Below are positions 1-8,613 of a stretch of DNA of 32,627 nt, piece after piece (the stretch's first letter is position 1; every line of letters starts with the position of its first letter). Position numbers and translations under genes: made by a program. The notes beneath the pieces are model-generated. The model was not told where the DNA came from. It made no database searches and saw only the letters and a program-made list of their open reading frames with translations. The DNA is from Deltaproteobacteria bacterium (GTDB lineage Bacteria; Desulfobacterota; Binatia; Binatales; Binataceae), in the NCBI GenBank assembly GCA_027317185.1, contig DAHVFB010000033.1:1-32627 (forward strand), given 5' to 3'.

Positions 1-413
1 TCCTCGAACTCATAGTTCTCAAGCCGCCGCAGCGCTTCGGAAAGCTTGCGCGGTAGCTGTGACAGTTCGCGCTCTTTTTCCTCGATTCCAGGTTTTTTAT
101 CGCGCAGCGAATCGAGCGTACGGCGCTCGCGATCCAGGATACTGTCGAGCTTGCGCTCGACTTCCGACATTGAGTCCTTGAGGTTAAATTCGCGATAGCG
201 CTCGCGCATCTGCTGGCGTAGCTGCTCGATGAATTCCTCGAGGCCCGCGATCTTCTGGCCGTCGATTTCGAGCCCCTGGCGCATGATCCAGTCCATCGCC
301 TGGCGCACGTCGTCGGTGTAGGACAGGTACTCGGCCAGTTTGTCGAACACCTGGCTGGCGGTCAGCCGGACCCGCTGCTTGCCATCCCACTGAGTATAGC
401 GATGGATATTCAT
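1..413 (-). CDS. Probable VWA-type partner protein of the AAA+ ATPase (N-terminal part, runs off the left edge)
   Basis: An open frame of at least 137 codons starts at an ATG at 413 and continues to the window edge, so only the N-terminal part is visible. It begins MNIHRYTQWDGKQRVRL and then becomes highly charged and helical (many Glu, Arg, Gln and Leu between about residues 60 and 137), which suggests a coiled coil. It lies 12 bases after the stop of the AAA+ ATPase gene on the same strand. MoxR/magnesium-chelatase-type ATPases are usually followed by a gene for a von Willebrand factor A protein, and those proteins often begin with such a helical region. The VWA domain itself would be outside the window, so the assignment rests on context plus the look of the N-terminus. 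The ribosome binding site is weak, which fits translation coupled to the upstream gene. Confidence 0.6.
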   Translation of the reverse strand, partial: MNIHRYTQWDGKQRVRLTASQVFDKLAEYLSYTDDVRQAMDWIMRQGLEIDGQKIAGLEEFIEQLRQQMRERYREFNLKDSMSEVERKLDSILDRERRTLDSLRDKKPGIEEKERELSQLPRKLSEALRRLENYEFE

Positions 414-425
414 CGCGCTTGCACG

Positions 426-1838
426 TCAGGCGTGATAAGCGAAACGGCCGCCGCCCTGGCGCTCCTTGTTAAGTTTCTGATGCAGATGCAGGCCCTCGAA
501 GATCAACTCGCTTGCCGCGGCCATCAACCCCGGGGTTTCAAACGGCCCCAGCCGCTCGGCGATTTCGCGCAGGCTCGGCACCTCGCGCAACGGTTCCATA
601 TACTCAGCCGAGGGCGCCATATCCGACACTTCCACGCCCCAGCCCTGACTGAAATACGCGATTACCGGCTTGAGATCGTCGAGCTTCAGATATTGATCGA
701 ACACCTTGAGCACCGCGCGATTTATCAGCCGCTCGACCAGATCCTCTTCTTTCTTGTCCTCGCCAACGTATTCGAGCTCAATCTTGCCGGCGGTGGAGGC
801 ATAGAGCGAGGGCAGATCCGTCAGTCGCGGCGCAATTTCATTTTCGCCCACCAGCACAGCGCGGCGCTCGGCGTTGGAGATAATCGATTCGAAGTTGTTG
901 ATCGTGACCCGCACCGAAACGCCCGAGGCCTGGTTAATCTCGTTGGAGTTGCGCGCCTCGAAGGTGATATGGGCCAGTATTTCGCGCATGAACGGCGCCA
1001 CCCGCAGCGGCAACTCCGGCCGCAGCGGATAACTGCACTCCTGCTCCATGATCGCGATCTCGTCCTCGATGGTTTTGGGATAATGCGTGCGAATCTGAAC
1101 GTCGAAACGATCCTTGAGCGGCGTGATGATGCGGCCGCGCGAGGTATAGTCCTCGGGATTCGCGCTGGCGACGAAAATCACGTCCACCGGTAAACGGATT
1201 TTGTAACCCTTTATCTGAACGTCTTTTTCTTCCATCAGGTTGAACAGGCCAACCTGAACTTTCTCGGTCAGATCGGGCAGCTCGTTGATGGCGAAAATGC
1301 CACGATTGGTCCGCGGAATCAGGCCATAATGAATCGTCTCCTCATCGGCCAGATAACGCCCCTCGGCCACCTTGATCGGATCGATTTCGCCGATCAGATC
1401 CGCCACCGAGACGTCCGGGGTCGCGAGTTTTTCACCGTAGCGATGCTCGCGCGACAACCATTGAATCTCAAGCGTATCGCCCTGTTCCGCCTGCAGCCTG
1501 CGGCAACGCTTGCAGATCGGCGCGAATGGATCGTCGTTGATTTCGCAGCCTTTGACAGCCGGTACGTACTCGTCAAGCAGCGTGATCAGCGATCGGATAA
1601 TCCGCGATTTCGCCTGCCCGCGCTCGCCTAGCAGAATCATATGATGACCGGCCAGAATTCCGTTTTCGATCTCCGGGACCACGGTTTTGTCATAGCCGAC
1701 AATTCCCGCCAGCGTGGGTTCCTTGCTCCGGAGCCGCTGCAGCAAATTGTTGCGCATCTCGATCCGCACCGGTTGAGTTCGGTAGCCGGCCTTTTTGAGC
1801 GCGCCGAGGGAGTCGTGCTTGAGCAGATCGTGGTTCAT
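426..1838 (-). CDS. MoxR/magnesium-chelatase-like AAA+ ATPase
   Basis: A 470-aa AAA+ ATPase. Counting from the ATG at 1838, the Walker A segment GERGQAKS is at about residues 71-78, the Walker B-like segment GIFAINEL at about 180-187, and a sensor-1 segment FVASANPEDY at about 222-231, followed by an ITPLKDRFD box. The family couples ATP hydrolysis to remodelling of a partner, often a VWA protein. Walker B has Asn where Asp is usual, but the catalytic-type Glu is kept. An insert around residues 98-112 has Cys98, Cys109 and Cys112, a possible metal site. A TTG at 1847 is in frame, but the ATG at 1838 has AGGA nine bases upstream and is preferred. It follows the HIT gene closely and precedes the presumed VWA gene. 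The substrate is unknown; it is not a true chlorophyll-pathway chelatase on this evidence. Confidence 0.85.
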   Translation of the reverse strand: MNHDLLKHDSLGALKKAGYRTQPVRIEMRNNLLQRLRSKEPTLAGIVGYDKTVVPEIENGILAGHHMILLGERGQAKSRIIRSLITLLDEYVPAVKGCEINDDPFAPICKRCRRLQAEQGDTLEIQWLSREHRYGEKLATPDVSVADLIGEIDPIKVAEGRYLADEETIHYGLIPRTNRGIFAINELPDLTEKVQVGLFNLMEEKDVQIKGYKIRLPVDVIFVASANPEDYTSRGRIITPLKDRFDVQIRTHYPKTIEDEIAIMEQECSYPLRPELPLRVAPFMREILAHITFEARNSNEINQASGVSVRVTINNFESIISNAERRAVLVGENEIAPRLTDLPSLYASTAGKIELEYVGEDKKEEDLVERLINRAVLKVFDQYLKLDDLKPVIAYFSQGWGVEVSDMAPSAEYMEPLREVPSLREIAERLGPFETPGLMAAASELIFEGLHLHQKLNKERQGGGRFAYHA

Positions 1839-1860
1839 CGTCGTCAATCCTGGAATAAGT

Positions 1861-2421
1861 CTATGGTATGGTTAGCTGGACAGCTTTGAAAAGCGGACTC
1901 AGGCGCGTGAAGCTTTCCTCCAGCAACTCGGAGACCACTCGCGTGCCCGCAACCACCGGCATGTAGTTGGTATCGCCATCCCATCGCGGCGTCACATGCC
2001 AGTGCATGTGGTCGGCAACTCCGGCGGCGCCCGCCGATCGCCCCAGATTCGCGCCTAGATTGAATCCGTCGGGGCGGTAGACCGCGCGCAGGTGCGTCAC
2101 CGCCTCCGCTATCAGTTCGCTGATAACTGCGCGTTCGCGCGGGCTCAACAATTCGGGCGAAGCGACATGGCGGCGCGGCGCCACCATCAGATGGCCATTG
2201 TTGTACGGATAACGATTCAGCATTACCGAGGCGAGCCGGCCGCGATACACGATCAGCCGTTCACGGCGCGAAACCTCGCTGAGCCGGCCGAAACAGAAGA
2301 TACATTTTAATTTGAGACGACCGGCGGCCTCGACGTAAGTCCGGCGCCATGGTGCCCACAGGCGCACGAGTCCGGCCGGAGGTTCATCGAGACTCGAAGG
2401 GATCGTCTTGCGCCGCGCCAT
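1861..2421 (-). CDS. HIT-family nucleotide hydrolase/phosphorylase (Ap4A-type)
   Basis: A 186-aa histidine-triad protein. The signature HMHWHVTPRW gives His138, His140 and His142, with a further His at 77 in NNGHLMV. CIFC at 40-43 and the N-terminal LWAPWR match the branch that includes diadenosine tetraphosphate phosphorylase-like enzymes. Such proteins cleave dinucleoside polyphosphates or nucleoside phosphoramidates in the cytosol; the exact substrate cannot be read here. The chosen ATG lies inside the end of ihfB, a 38-base overlap, and has GAGGT just upstream. A GTG at 2367, after the ihfB stop, is an alternative start but has a poorer ribosome binding site. It belongs to the rpsA-ihfB transcription unit. 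Confidence 0.87.
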   Translation of the reverse strand: MARRKTIPSSLDEPPAGLVRLWAPWRRTYVEAAGRLKLKCIFCFGRLSEVSRRERLIVYRGRLASVMLNRYPYNNGHLMVAPRRHVASPELLSPRERAVISELIAEAVTHLRAVYRPDGFNLGANLGRSAGAAGVADHMHWHVTPRWDGDTNYMPVVAGTRVVSELLEESFTRLSPLFKAVQLTIP

Positions 2422-2692
2422 TTACCTCGATTCGGAGTTCCTTGCCGGCCCTGAAGAATGGCACCCGCTTGGAGTCGACCGGCACCAGCTCACCGGTTTT
2501 CGGATTGCGGCCCTGACGCGCCCCGCGCTCCTTGACGCCAAAAGTGCCGAAGCCACGCAACTCAATCCGATCGCCCCGCGCCAGCACCTTCGTCATCTCA
2601 TCGAAAATGGCGTTGACCGTGGTCTCTGAATCCCGGCGCGAAAAGCTTTGCCGCCGCGTCAGCAACTCCTCGATGATCTCCCGCTTGGTCAT
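2384..2692 (-). CDS. ihfB: Integration host factor/HU-type DNA-binding protein, beta-like
   Basis: A 102-aa protein of the HU/IHF family. The N-terminal helices end near residue 40, GFGTFGVKERGAR forms the start of the beta saddle, and GRNPKTGE at 61-68 contains the proline (Pro64) that intercalates into DNA. These proteins bend DNA and act in transcription, replication and recombination. Its position directly after rpsA is the same as ihfB (himD) in enterobacteria, which is why the beta-subunit name is used; sequence alone does not separate an IHF subunit from a homodimeric HU. The C-terminus is about eight residues longer than usual and acidic. The gene starts 81 bases after the rpsA stop. 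Confidence 0.88.
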   Translation of the reverse strand: MTKREIIEELLTRRQSFSRRDSETTVNAIFDEMTKVLARGDRIELRGFGTFGVKERGARQGRNPKTGELVPVDSKRVPFFRAGKELRIEVNGAAQDDPFESR

Positions 2693-2773
2693 CGAATTCC
2701 GACCTTCGACCTCCGGCCTTCCATTGGCGCCGCCGCTCGGCCATCGTCCAGTTCGCGCGGCAACCTCGTGCAG

Positions 2774-4519
2774 TTAGCGGTCGCGGCCGCGGCCACGCTC
2801 CGCCCGTCCCTCGTTATCCTCGCGATCGAGGCGCAGTTCTTCGTTCAGGATGTCTTCCATCGAGAAGCGGGCCGCCTCATGCTCGCGCTTGAGATACGCC
2901 TGCATCTCCTGGCGCTCCTCATGCTGCTTCAACGCCCGAATCGAAAGTCCGATGCGCCGCTCCTTGGTATCGACCTGCACCACCAGCGCCTCGACCTGGT
3001 CGCCCACCTTAAACAGCGCTTGCGGTTTGTCCACTCGCTCGGAGCTTAACTGCGAAATGTGAATCAAACCCTCGATACCCTCTTCGATTTCGACGAACAC
3101 GCCAAAATCGGCCACCGAACTGACTTTACCGTTCACGTGCGAATTGAGCGGGCAGCGTTCCGCCACCGATTGCCATGGATCGCCGGTGGTCTGCTTGATC
3201 CCGAGGCTGACCCGCTCGTGCTCGACCTCGATACCCAGCACCACCGCATCTACCTCGTCGCCTTTTTTGACCACTTCCGAGGGGTGACGAATCTTCTTGG
3301 TCCAGGACAAATCCGAAATATGCACCAGCCCGTCGATTCCCGGCTCGATCTCCACGAACGCGCCGAAGTCGGTGACGGACTTGACCTTGCCATGTACGCT
3401 GCTGCCGACCGGATGCCGCCGCGCCAGCTCCTGCCATGGATTCGGCTCGGTTTGCTTAAGCCCCAATGAAATCCTGCGGTTCGCCTCGTCCACGCCCAGA
3501 ACCTGAACATCCACGGTGTCGCCCACGTTCACCACTTTCGACGGATGAACGGCGCGCTTGCTCCAGCTCATCTCGGAGACGTGCACCAGACCCTCGATGC
3601 CTTTCTCCAGTTCGACAAAAGCGCCGTAATCGGTGACGCTCACCACCTTGCCGCTCACCCGTAACCCCGGCGGATAAGCCTCGGCCGCCTTGGTCCAGGG
3701 ATCGGACATGATCTGCTTCATGCCGAGCGATACGCGCTCACGCTCGGGATCGTACTTGAGCACCACCACCTTCACCTTGTCGCCCACCTTCAGCACTTCC
3801 GAAGGATGCTGCAGGCGGCCCCATGACATATCGGTGATGTGCAACAGGCCGTCGAGTCCGCCAAGATCGATAAAGGCGCCGTAATCGGTAATATTTTTGA
3901 CCGTGCCCTCGAGGATTACGCCCTCTTCCAGCACCTTGAGGGTCTCTTCCTTGAGCGAGGTGCGCTCACGTTCGAGCACCGATCGGCGCGAAACCACTAC
4001 ATTCGCACGCGCCCGGTTGAACTTAAGAATCTGGAAACGGCCGCGCTGGCCCACGTAGCGATCAAGATTCCGCGCCGGCCGGATATCGACGTGCGATCCC
4101 GGCAGAAAGGCCGGCACCCCGATATCCACCTTCAAGCCGCCCTTGACCTTGCCCAGGATAACGCCTTCGACCGAACTTTCGTTCTGGAACGCCTGCTCCA
4201 GCTCCCGCCAGACCTTGAACTTTTCGGCCTTGGCGTGCGACAGCATTACGGTGCCGTTTTCGGTCTCGGCCCCTTCGAAGTAGACATCCACTTCGTCGCC
4301 TTCCCTGACCGTGACGTTGCCCTCATGGTCAAGGAATTCGGCGAGCGGCGCCTGGCCTTCGCATTTGTAATTGATGTCGATGATAACGTTGTCACGAGTG
4401 ACCAACAGCACCGTTCCGGTAAGCACGTCACCGCTGCGGGGAGCGCGCAGGCTCTGTTCCATCAACGACTCAAAATCATTGGCTCCTCCGTCGAAATTTT
4501 CAGGCAAAACTTTCTCCAT
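2774..4519 (-). CDS. rpsA: 30S ribosomal protein S1
   Basis: A 581-aa protein with six S1 (OB-fold) repeats at roughly residues 30-100, 118-183, 200-270, 285-355, 372-442 and 459-528. Repeats 3-6 are the most regular, each with a variant of VTDYGAFVE and of GLVHISD, and each followed by a DPW or NPW linker. S1 brings mRNA to the 30S subunit and helps unfold leaders. The length and repeat number match the long proteobacterial form. After the last repeat is a charged tail ending in an Arg/Gly-rich stretch (GRGRDR). The start has GGAAGG upstream. The 87-base leader after cmk contains the inverted repeat CGAAG-TT-CTTCG and a second small hairpin near 4570-4590; S1 often regulates its own leader, but that is not shown here. 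Confidence 0.97.
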   Translation of the reverse strand: MEKVLPENFDGGANDFESLMEQSLRAPRSGDVLTGTVLLVTRDNVIIDINYKCEGQAPLAEFLDHEGNVTVREGDEVDVYFEGAETENGTVMLSHAKAEKFKVWRELEQAFQNESSVEGVILGKVKGGLKVDIGVPAFLPGSHVDIRPARNLDRYVGQRGRFQILKFNRARANVVVSRRSVLERERTSLKEETLKVLEEGVILEGTVKNITDYGAFIDLGGLDGLLHITDMSWGRLQHPSEVLKVGDKVKVVVLKYDPERERVSLGMKQIMSDPWTKAAEAYPPGLRVSGKVVSVTDYGAFVELEKGIEGLVHVSEMSWSKRAVHPSKVVNVGDTVDVQVLGVDEANRRISLGLKQTEPNPWQELARRHPVGSSVHGKVKSVTDFGAFVEIEPGIDGLVHISDLSWTKKIRHPSEVVKKGDEVDAVVLGIEVEHERVSLGIKQTTGDPWQSVAERCPLNSHVNGKVSSVADFGVFVEIEEGIEGLIHISQLSSERVDKPQALFKVGDQVEALVVQVDTKERRIGLSIRALKQHEERQEMQAYLKREHEAARFSMEDILNEELRLDREDNEGRAERGRGRDR

Positions 4520-4606
4520 TTAGTGGGACCTTCCGCGAAGAACTTCGAGGCTATGACGAATGCTTACAACCAGTCTAGCTGGGTTGCAAGTCCTCGCCAC
4601 GCGCGT

Positions 4607-5284
4607 TCAAGCCTCGGTACGCGCCTTTATCAGCTTGACAACTTGCTTGACAACCTGATCGATCGTCAAATCAGTTGAGTCTACAACCATTGCATCCGGT
4701 GCCTTGATCAGCGGCGCCAGCGCGCGGGCGCTGTCGCGATTATCGCGCTGCCGCAACTGTTCCAGCACTTCATCAAAATTGATTATAACATTTTTGGCGC
4801 GCAACTCCTCGTACCGCCGGCGCGCGCGCACCTGCACCTCCGCATCGAGAAAAAATTTAAACTCCGCATCCGGAAAGATCGCACTTCCAATGTCGCGTCC
4901 TTCCATCACCACGCCGCCGCGCCCACCCGCTGCGCGCTGCAAATCGCGCATCCGGTCGCGCACGATCCTGAGCGTGGACAGCCGCGAGGCCAGCTCGCCA
5001 ATCTCCGGCCGGCTCAATTCGCCGGTTACCTCGCGCCCATTCAAAATCAAACGATCGCCGGCGAATTCGATCGTAATCGAATGCAGCAGCGGTTCGAGCT
5101 GCGGCTCAATTCCGTCCCGATCCGGCGTCAGCCCCGCCGCCTGTGCCGCCAGCGCCACCGCGCGGTACATCGCACCGGTATTGAGATAGGAAAACCCGAT
5201 CTCCGCGGCCACCCGGCGCGCAATCGTCGATTTGCCCGCGCCTACCGGACCGTCGATCGCCACAATCGGACGTTCGCGTTTCAA
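4607..5284 (-). CDS. cmk: Cytidylate kinase
   Basis: A 225-aa (d)CMP kinase that transfers phosphate from ATP to CMP or dCMP in pyrimidine salvage and nucleotide supply. The P-loop GPVGAGKST lies at 12-20, followed by LNTGAMYRAVA in the nucleoside-binding region and the GRDIGSAIFPDA segment near the middle. The length matches the family. The start is TTG, overlapping the tyrA stop as TTGA, with no ATG available before the P-loop, so translation is probably coupled to tyrA. It lies immediately upstream of rpsA, the classic cmk-rpsA arrangement. Confidence 0.95.
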   Translation of the reverse strand: MKRERPIVAIDGPVGAGKSTIARRVAAEIGFSYLNTGAMYRAVALAAQAAGLTPDRDGIEPQLEPLLHSITIEFAGDRLILNGREVTGELSRPEIGELASRLSTLRIVRDRMRDLQRAAGGRGGVVMEGRDIGSAIFPDAEFKFFLDAEVQVRARRRYEELRAKNVIINFDEVLEQLRQRDNRDSARALAPLIKAPDAMVVDSTDLTIDQVVKQVVKLIKARTEA

Positions 5285-6144
5285 GGCAGCTTCGCGCGCA
5301 TCGCGCGCCCCTGTTCGAGGATCGCGCGCATCCGAACCTCGTCGCGATTATCGATCGCCGACCCGAATTCATCCAGTACCGCGCGAAACTCCGCGGCCGC
5401 GCCCAGAATCGCCTCACGATTGGTCACTAGAATATCCAGCCACATATCCGCTGATGAAGCCGCAAGCCGCGTAGTGTCACGTAAACCGCCCGCGCCATAA
5501 GCGGCCGCAGGCTCGCTACCAATCTGCGCATTGTTGAGCGCCGCCGCAAGCGTGCTGGCGACGATTTGTGGCAGATGACTCGCGCGGGACAAAATCAAAT
5601 CATGAAGATCGGGAGCCATCCGGCTGACGCGCGCTCCCACCCTGCGCCATAGCATCTCAATCTTTTCAATCGCGGCAGGCGTGCTGCGCGCCGAGGGCGT
5701 GATAATCACCCGCTGGTCTACGAACAGTGCCGGATCAGCGGCCGCCGCCCCGGTGGTCTCTTTGCCGGCGATCGGATGAGCCCCGACCAACGCCATCCCC
5801 GCGCCCAGTTCGGGCTCAAGATGATCGATTACCCATTGCTTGACGCTGCCCGCATCGGTGACGATCGCATTGTGCGGCAGAGCCTCCCGCATCGCGCGCA
5901 GGGTAACGGGCATCAGCCGAATCGGCGTCGCCAGCATCACCAGTTCGGCGCCATGCGCTGCCGCGATCGGATCGCGGGTGGCGAGATCGAGCATCCCGCG
6001 ATCACGCGCGATCTTCAGGTTCGCTTCACTGCGCCCCAGCCCGACAATCTTTTCGGCCAGGTGATGTTGGCGCGCGGCTAGCGCCAGCGAGCCGCCGATC
6101 AGGCCGACTCCGCAGATGGTTATTTGTTTGAACAGCGCGGACAT
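5281..6144 (-). CDS. tyrA: Prephenate dehydrogenase (tyrosine synthesis)
   Basis: A 287-aa NAD(P)-dependent dehydrogenase that oxidatively decarboxylates prephenate to 4-hydroxyphenylpyruvate. The dinucleotide-binding GVGLIGGS is at 12-19. GAHPIAGKETTG in the middle and SRASHLPQIVAS in the helical C-terminal domain are typical of the TyrA family. It is a stand-alone enzyme with no fused chorismate mutase or ACT domain, so feedback control by tyrosine through an ACT domain is not expected. Some members use arogenate, and substrate choice cannot be settled by eye. It lies between hisC and cmk. The 120 bases before it contain no gene and may hold an internal promoter. Confidence 0.94.
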   Translation of the reverse strand: MSALFKQITICGVGLIGGSLALAARQHHLAEKIVGLGRSEANLKIARDRGMLDLATRDPIAAAHGAELVMLATPIRLMPVTLRAMREALPHNAIVTDAGSVKQWVIDHLEPELGAGMALVGAHPIAGKETTGAAAADPALFVDQRVIITPSARSTPAAIEKIEMLWRRVGARVSRMAPDLHDLILSRASHLPQIVASTLAAALNNAQIGSEPAAAYGAGGLRDTTRLAASSADMWLDILVTNREAILGAAAEFRAVLDEFGSAIDNRDEVRMRAILEQGRAMRAKLP

Positions 6145-6264
6145 TACGGAGTGGACATTGTGAACTATTCAACGCCGCTTGTCATGGGCGGGCGAAGCGA
6201 AGAATGGCGATCGCAAGCCTGGAATTTCGATCGAACAGCGTCCACCGCGAAGCGCTCGAGATCC

Positions 6265-7359
6265 TCACAACACCTGTTCGATCGCCTCGATCAGGCGGCG
6301 GTTCTCGGGCTCGGTGCCAACGCTGATCCGCAGATGGCGCGGCAAGCCATAGCCGCCCATCGGACGCACGATCACCCCTTTTCGCAGCAGCGCGTCGTAT
6401 ACCGCGCGCCCATCGCGCACGTCGACCAGGATAAAATTGGCATGGCTCGGCAGCCATGGAAGGCCCAGGCGGCGAAATTCGCCTTCGAGATATTCCATCC
6501 CACGGGCGTTCACTTCCAGCGTGCGCCGGATATGTTCCCCATCGTCCATCCCGGCGATCACCGCGACCTGCCCGAGCGAGGTGACATTGAAGGGCTGGCG
6601 CACCTTGTTGAGCAGCTCGACGATATCCTCGCGCGCCACCGCATAGCCGACGCGCAAGCCGGCCAGCCCGAAAATTTTCGAGAAGGTGCGCAGCGTCACG
6701 ATTAGCCGCTGGCCGTCGTGATAGGCAATCGAATCCGGATACTCGGGATCGCGCACGAACTCGAAGTAAGCCTCGTCGGCGACGATCACCGCCTTTTCCG
6801 GCACCTGTTGTAAAAACCGCTCCCAGGCCGGTCTCCGATAAATCGTGCCGGTGGGATTATTCGGATTACCCAGAAACACCAGCCGCGTATGCTGGTCGCA
6901 GGCGCGCGCCATCGCGTCGAGATCGAACACATAATCGCTGGTGAGCGGAACAAATTTCGCCGTGCCGCCGGAAGCCGCGGTCGCGAGCTGATAGATCACG
7001 AACGAATGGTCCGCAATCACCGCGTTGAGACCCGGCCGCAGAAACAGATAAACCAGCAGGTTCAGGATTTCGCACGATCCGTCACCCATGAAGATGCGGT
7101 CCGGGCTGACCTGGTGGCGCGCGGCGATCTTATGCCGCAGCGTGAACGAATCGCCATCGGGATAGCGATGCAGCTCCGGCAGCGCCAGTTTAATAGCCTC
7201 GATCGCCTTGGGCGACGGACCCAGCGGATTCTCATTGGAGGCGAGCTTGACCGAATCGGCGATCCCGAGTTCGCGCTCGAGCTCCTCGATCGGCTTGCCC
7301 GGTTCATACGGATGAATCGCGGCGACCGAAGGCAGCACCAGTTCTGCAGCTTTAACCAA
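6265..7359 (-). CDS. hisC: Histidinol-phosphate/aromatic aminotransferase (HisC family)
   Basis: A 364-aa fold-type I PLP aminotransferase. LASNENPLGPSPKA at about 39-52, NPNNPTG at 165-171, DEAYFEF at 195-201 and the PLP lysine in TFSKIFGLAGLRVGY (Lys228) match HisC. HisC converts imidazole acetol phosphate to histidinol phosphate, but in this setting, between pheA and tyrA, it may also transaminate phenylpyruvate and hydroxyphenylpyruvate. No other his gene is in the window, which favours an aromatic role (inference). The start is TTG; the nearest alternative is a GTG at 7338. It follows pheA by 19 bases. Confidence 0.92.
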   Translation of the reverse strand: MVKAAELVLPSVAAIHPYEPGKPIEELERELGIADSVKLASNENPLGPSPKAIEAIKLALPELHRYPDGDSFTLRHKIAARHQVSPDRIFMGDGSCEILNLLVYLFLRPGLNAVIADHSFVIYQLATAASGGTAKFVPLTSDYVFDLDAMARACDQHTRLVFLGNPNNPTGTIYRRPAWERFLQQVPEKAVIVADEAYFEFVRDPEYPDSIAYHDGQRLIVTLRTFSKIFGLAGLRVGYAVAREDIVELLNKVRQPFNVTSLGQVAVIAGMDDGEHIRRTLEVNARGMEYLEGEFRRLGLPWLPSHANFILVDVRDGRAVYDALLRKGVIVRPMGGYGLPRHLRISVGTEPENRRLIEAIEQVL

Positions 7360-7378
7360 AACTTTATGGCGAGTGGCG

Positions 7379-8503
7379 CTAAGCGCCGCCCGTCCTTCCT
7401 TCAGGGTATGATCCGAGCACCTTCGAAAACAGAGCGGCCCGTTCCAGCGAACGCAGCGCGCGCCGCACCGACGGGTCCTCGCGATGGCCGCTCAGATCGA
7501 TAAAGAACAGATATTCCCACGGCCGCGAGCGCAGCGGGCGCGACTCGATTTTGGTGATATTGATTTTGGCGCGGGCGAACAGGCTCAGCACCTGATGCAG
7601 CGCGCCCACCCGATCGCGCACGGCAAACAAAACCGTGGTCTTGTCGTTCCCGGATGGACCCACCGGATGCTTGCCCATCACCAGAAAACGGGTGGTGTTG
7701 TGCGAATGGTCCTGGATATTTTCCGCGATCACTTCAAGTCCGTTGGGCGCGGCCGCGGCGCGCGAGGCGATCGCGGCCAGACTGGGTTCTGCCGCCGCGC
7801 GATGAGCGGCGGCCGCGTTGGAGACCATCGCTTCGAGTTCGCAATCTGGAAAATTGGCGGCCAGATAGCCGCGGCATTGGGCCAGCGATTGCTGATGGGC
7901 CGCAATTTTACGGATCGCCGCGCGATCGCCGCCGCGCGACATCAGCGTATGCCGTATCGGCAGCATCACTTCACCGATAATCACCAGCGGCGTGTCGATC
8001 AGCAGATCGAGCGTCAGCGTCACCGATCCCTCGGTCGAGTTCTCGACCGGCACCACACTGAAATCCGCCGCACCGCTGTCGAGCGCGCCGAATACCGCCG
8101 CGATCGAGGGTTGGGCTTGGAATTCGACGCTCGATCCGAAATGTTCGCGCGCAGCCTCATGCGAATAGGTATGTTCGGGGCCTAAAAAGGCCACCCGAAT
8201 CGGATGCTCCAGGGCGCGGCAGGCCGAAATAATCTCGATGAAGATGCGGCGAAGCTGTTCCGCGCCAAGCGGGCCGGGATTGTGCGCCATCACCGCGTCG
8301 AGTACCTGGCGCTCGCGTACCGGCTGATAGACCGCGGCCGGATCGGGCGGCTTGAGGCGTCCGATCGCACGCGCCACTTCGGCGCGCTCGGAAACCATCC
8401 GTACGATCTCGCGGTTGAGATAGTCGATACGCGCGCGTAGCTCCTCGATCGATTTCAAGGGCGGCCCCGGCGTCGCAGATTCTTTGCCTTTCCCCGATCG
8501 CAT
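7379..8503 (-). CDS. pheA: Bifunctional chorismate mutase/prephenate dehydratase
   Basis: A 374-aa P-protein. Residues 18-98 form an AroQ-type chorismate mutase helix bundle, VAFLGPEHTYSHEAA begins the prephenate dehydratase domain near 104, the conserved NTTRFLV is at 269-275, and an ACT domain with GALHQVL (300-306) and ESRP (320-323) ends the protein. It converts chorismate through prephenate to phenylpyruvate. The ACT motifs are those that bind phenylalanine for feedback inhibition. It is the first gene of the long minus-strand unit leading through hisC, tyrA, cmk and rpsA, so phenylalanine synthesis probably shares a transcript with translation genes. The start is an ATG with no near rival. 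Confidence 0.96.
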   Translation of the reverse strand: MRSGKGKESATPGPPLKSIEELRARIDYLNREIVRMVSERAEVARAIGRLKPPDPAAVYQPVRERQVLDAVMAHNPGPLGAEQLRRIFIEIISACRALEHPIRVAFLGPEHTYSHEAAREHFGSSVEFQAQPSIAAVFGALDSGAADFSVVPVENSTEGSVTLTLDLLIDTPLVIIGEVMLPIRHTLMSRGGDRAAIRKIAAHQQSLAQCRGYLAANFPDCELEAMVSNAAAAHRAAAEPSLAAIASRAAAAPNGLEVIAENIQDHSHNTTRFLVMGKHPVGPSGNDKTTVLFAVRDRVGALHQVLSLFARAKINITKIESRPLRSRPWEYLFFIDLSGHREDPSVRRALRSLERAALFSKVLGSYPEGRTGGA

Positions 8504-8557
8504 CCGCTGAAAATCGCTATTCGATCAGGCGCGCTTATGCAACTAACCCCTCCACGT

Positions 8558-8563
8558 TACAAT
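8558..8563 (+). promoter_or_regulatory. Possible -10 box for the small plus-strand gene
   Basis: The intergenic region between pheA and the small plus-strand gene contains TACAAT, a good match to a sigma-70 -10 box. The hexamer 17 bases upstream (TTATGC) is a poor -35 match. The site is 50 bases before the predicted TTG start. The assignment is tentative. Confidence 0.3.
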
Positions 8564-8613
8564 CCGAATATGCACACCAAAATCCAAATGCGACCGAGAT
8601 AACGGAGGGCGGC

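Noticed and set aside
402-1193. A 263-codon plus-strand open frame opposite the AAA+ ATPase
   Set aside because: The minus-strand ATPase explains the conservation; no motif or ribosome binding site supports the antisense frame.
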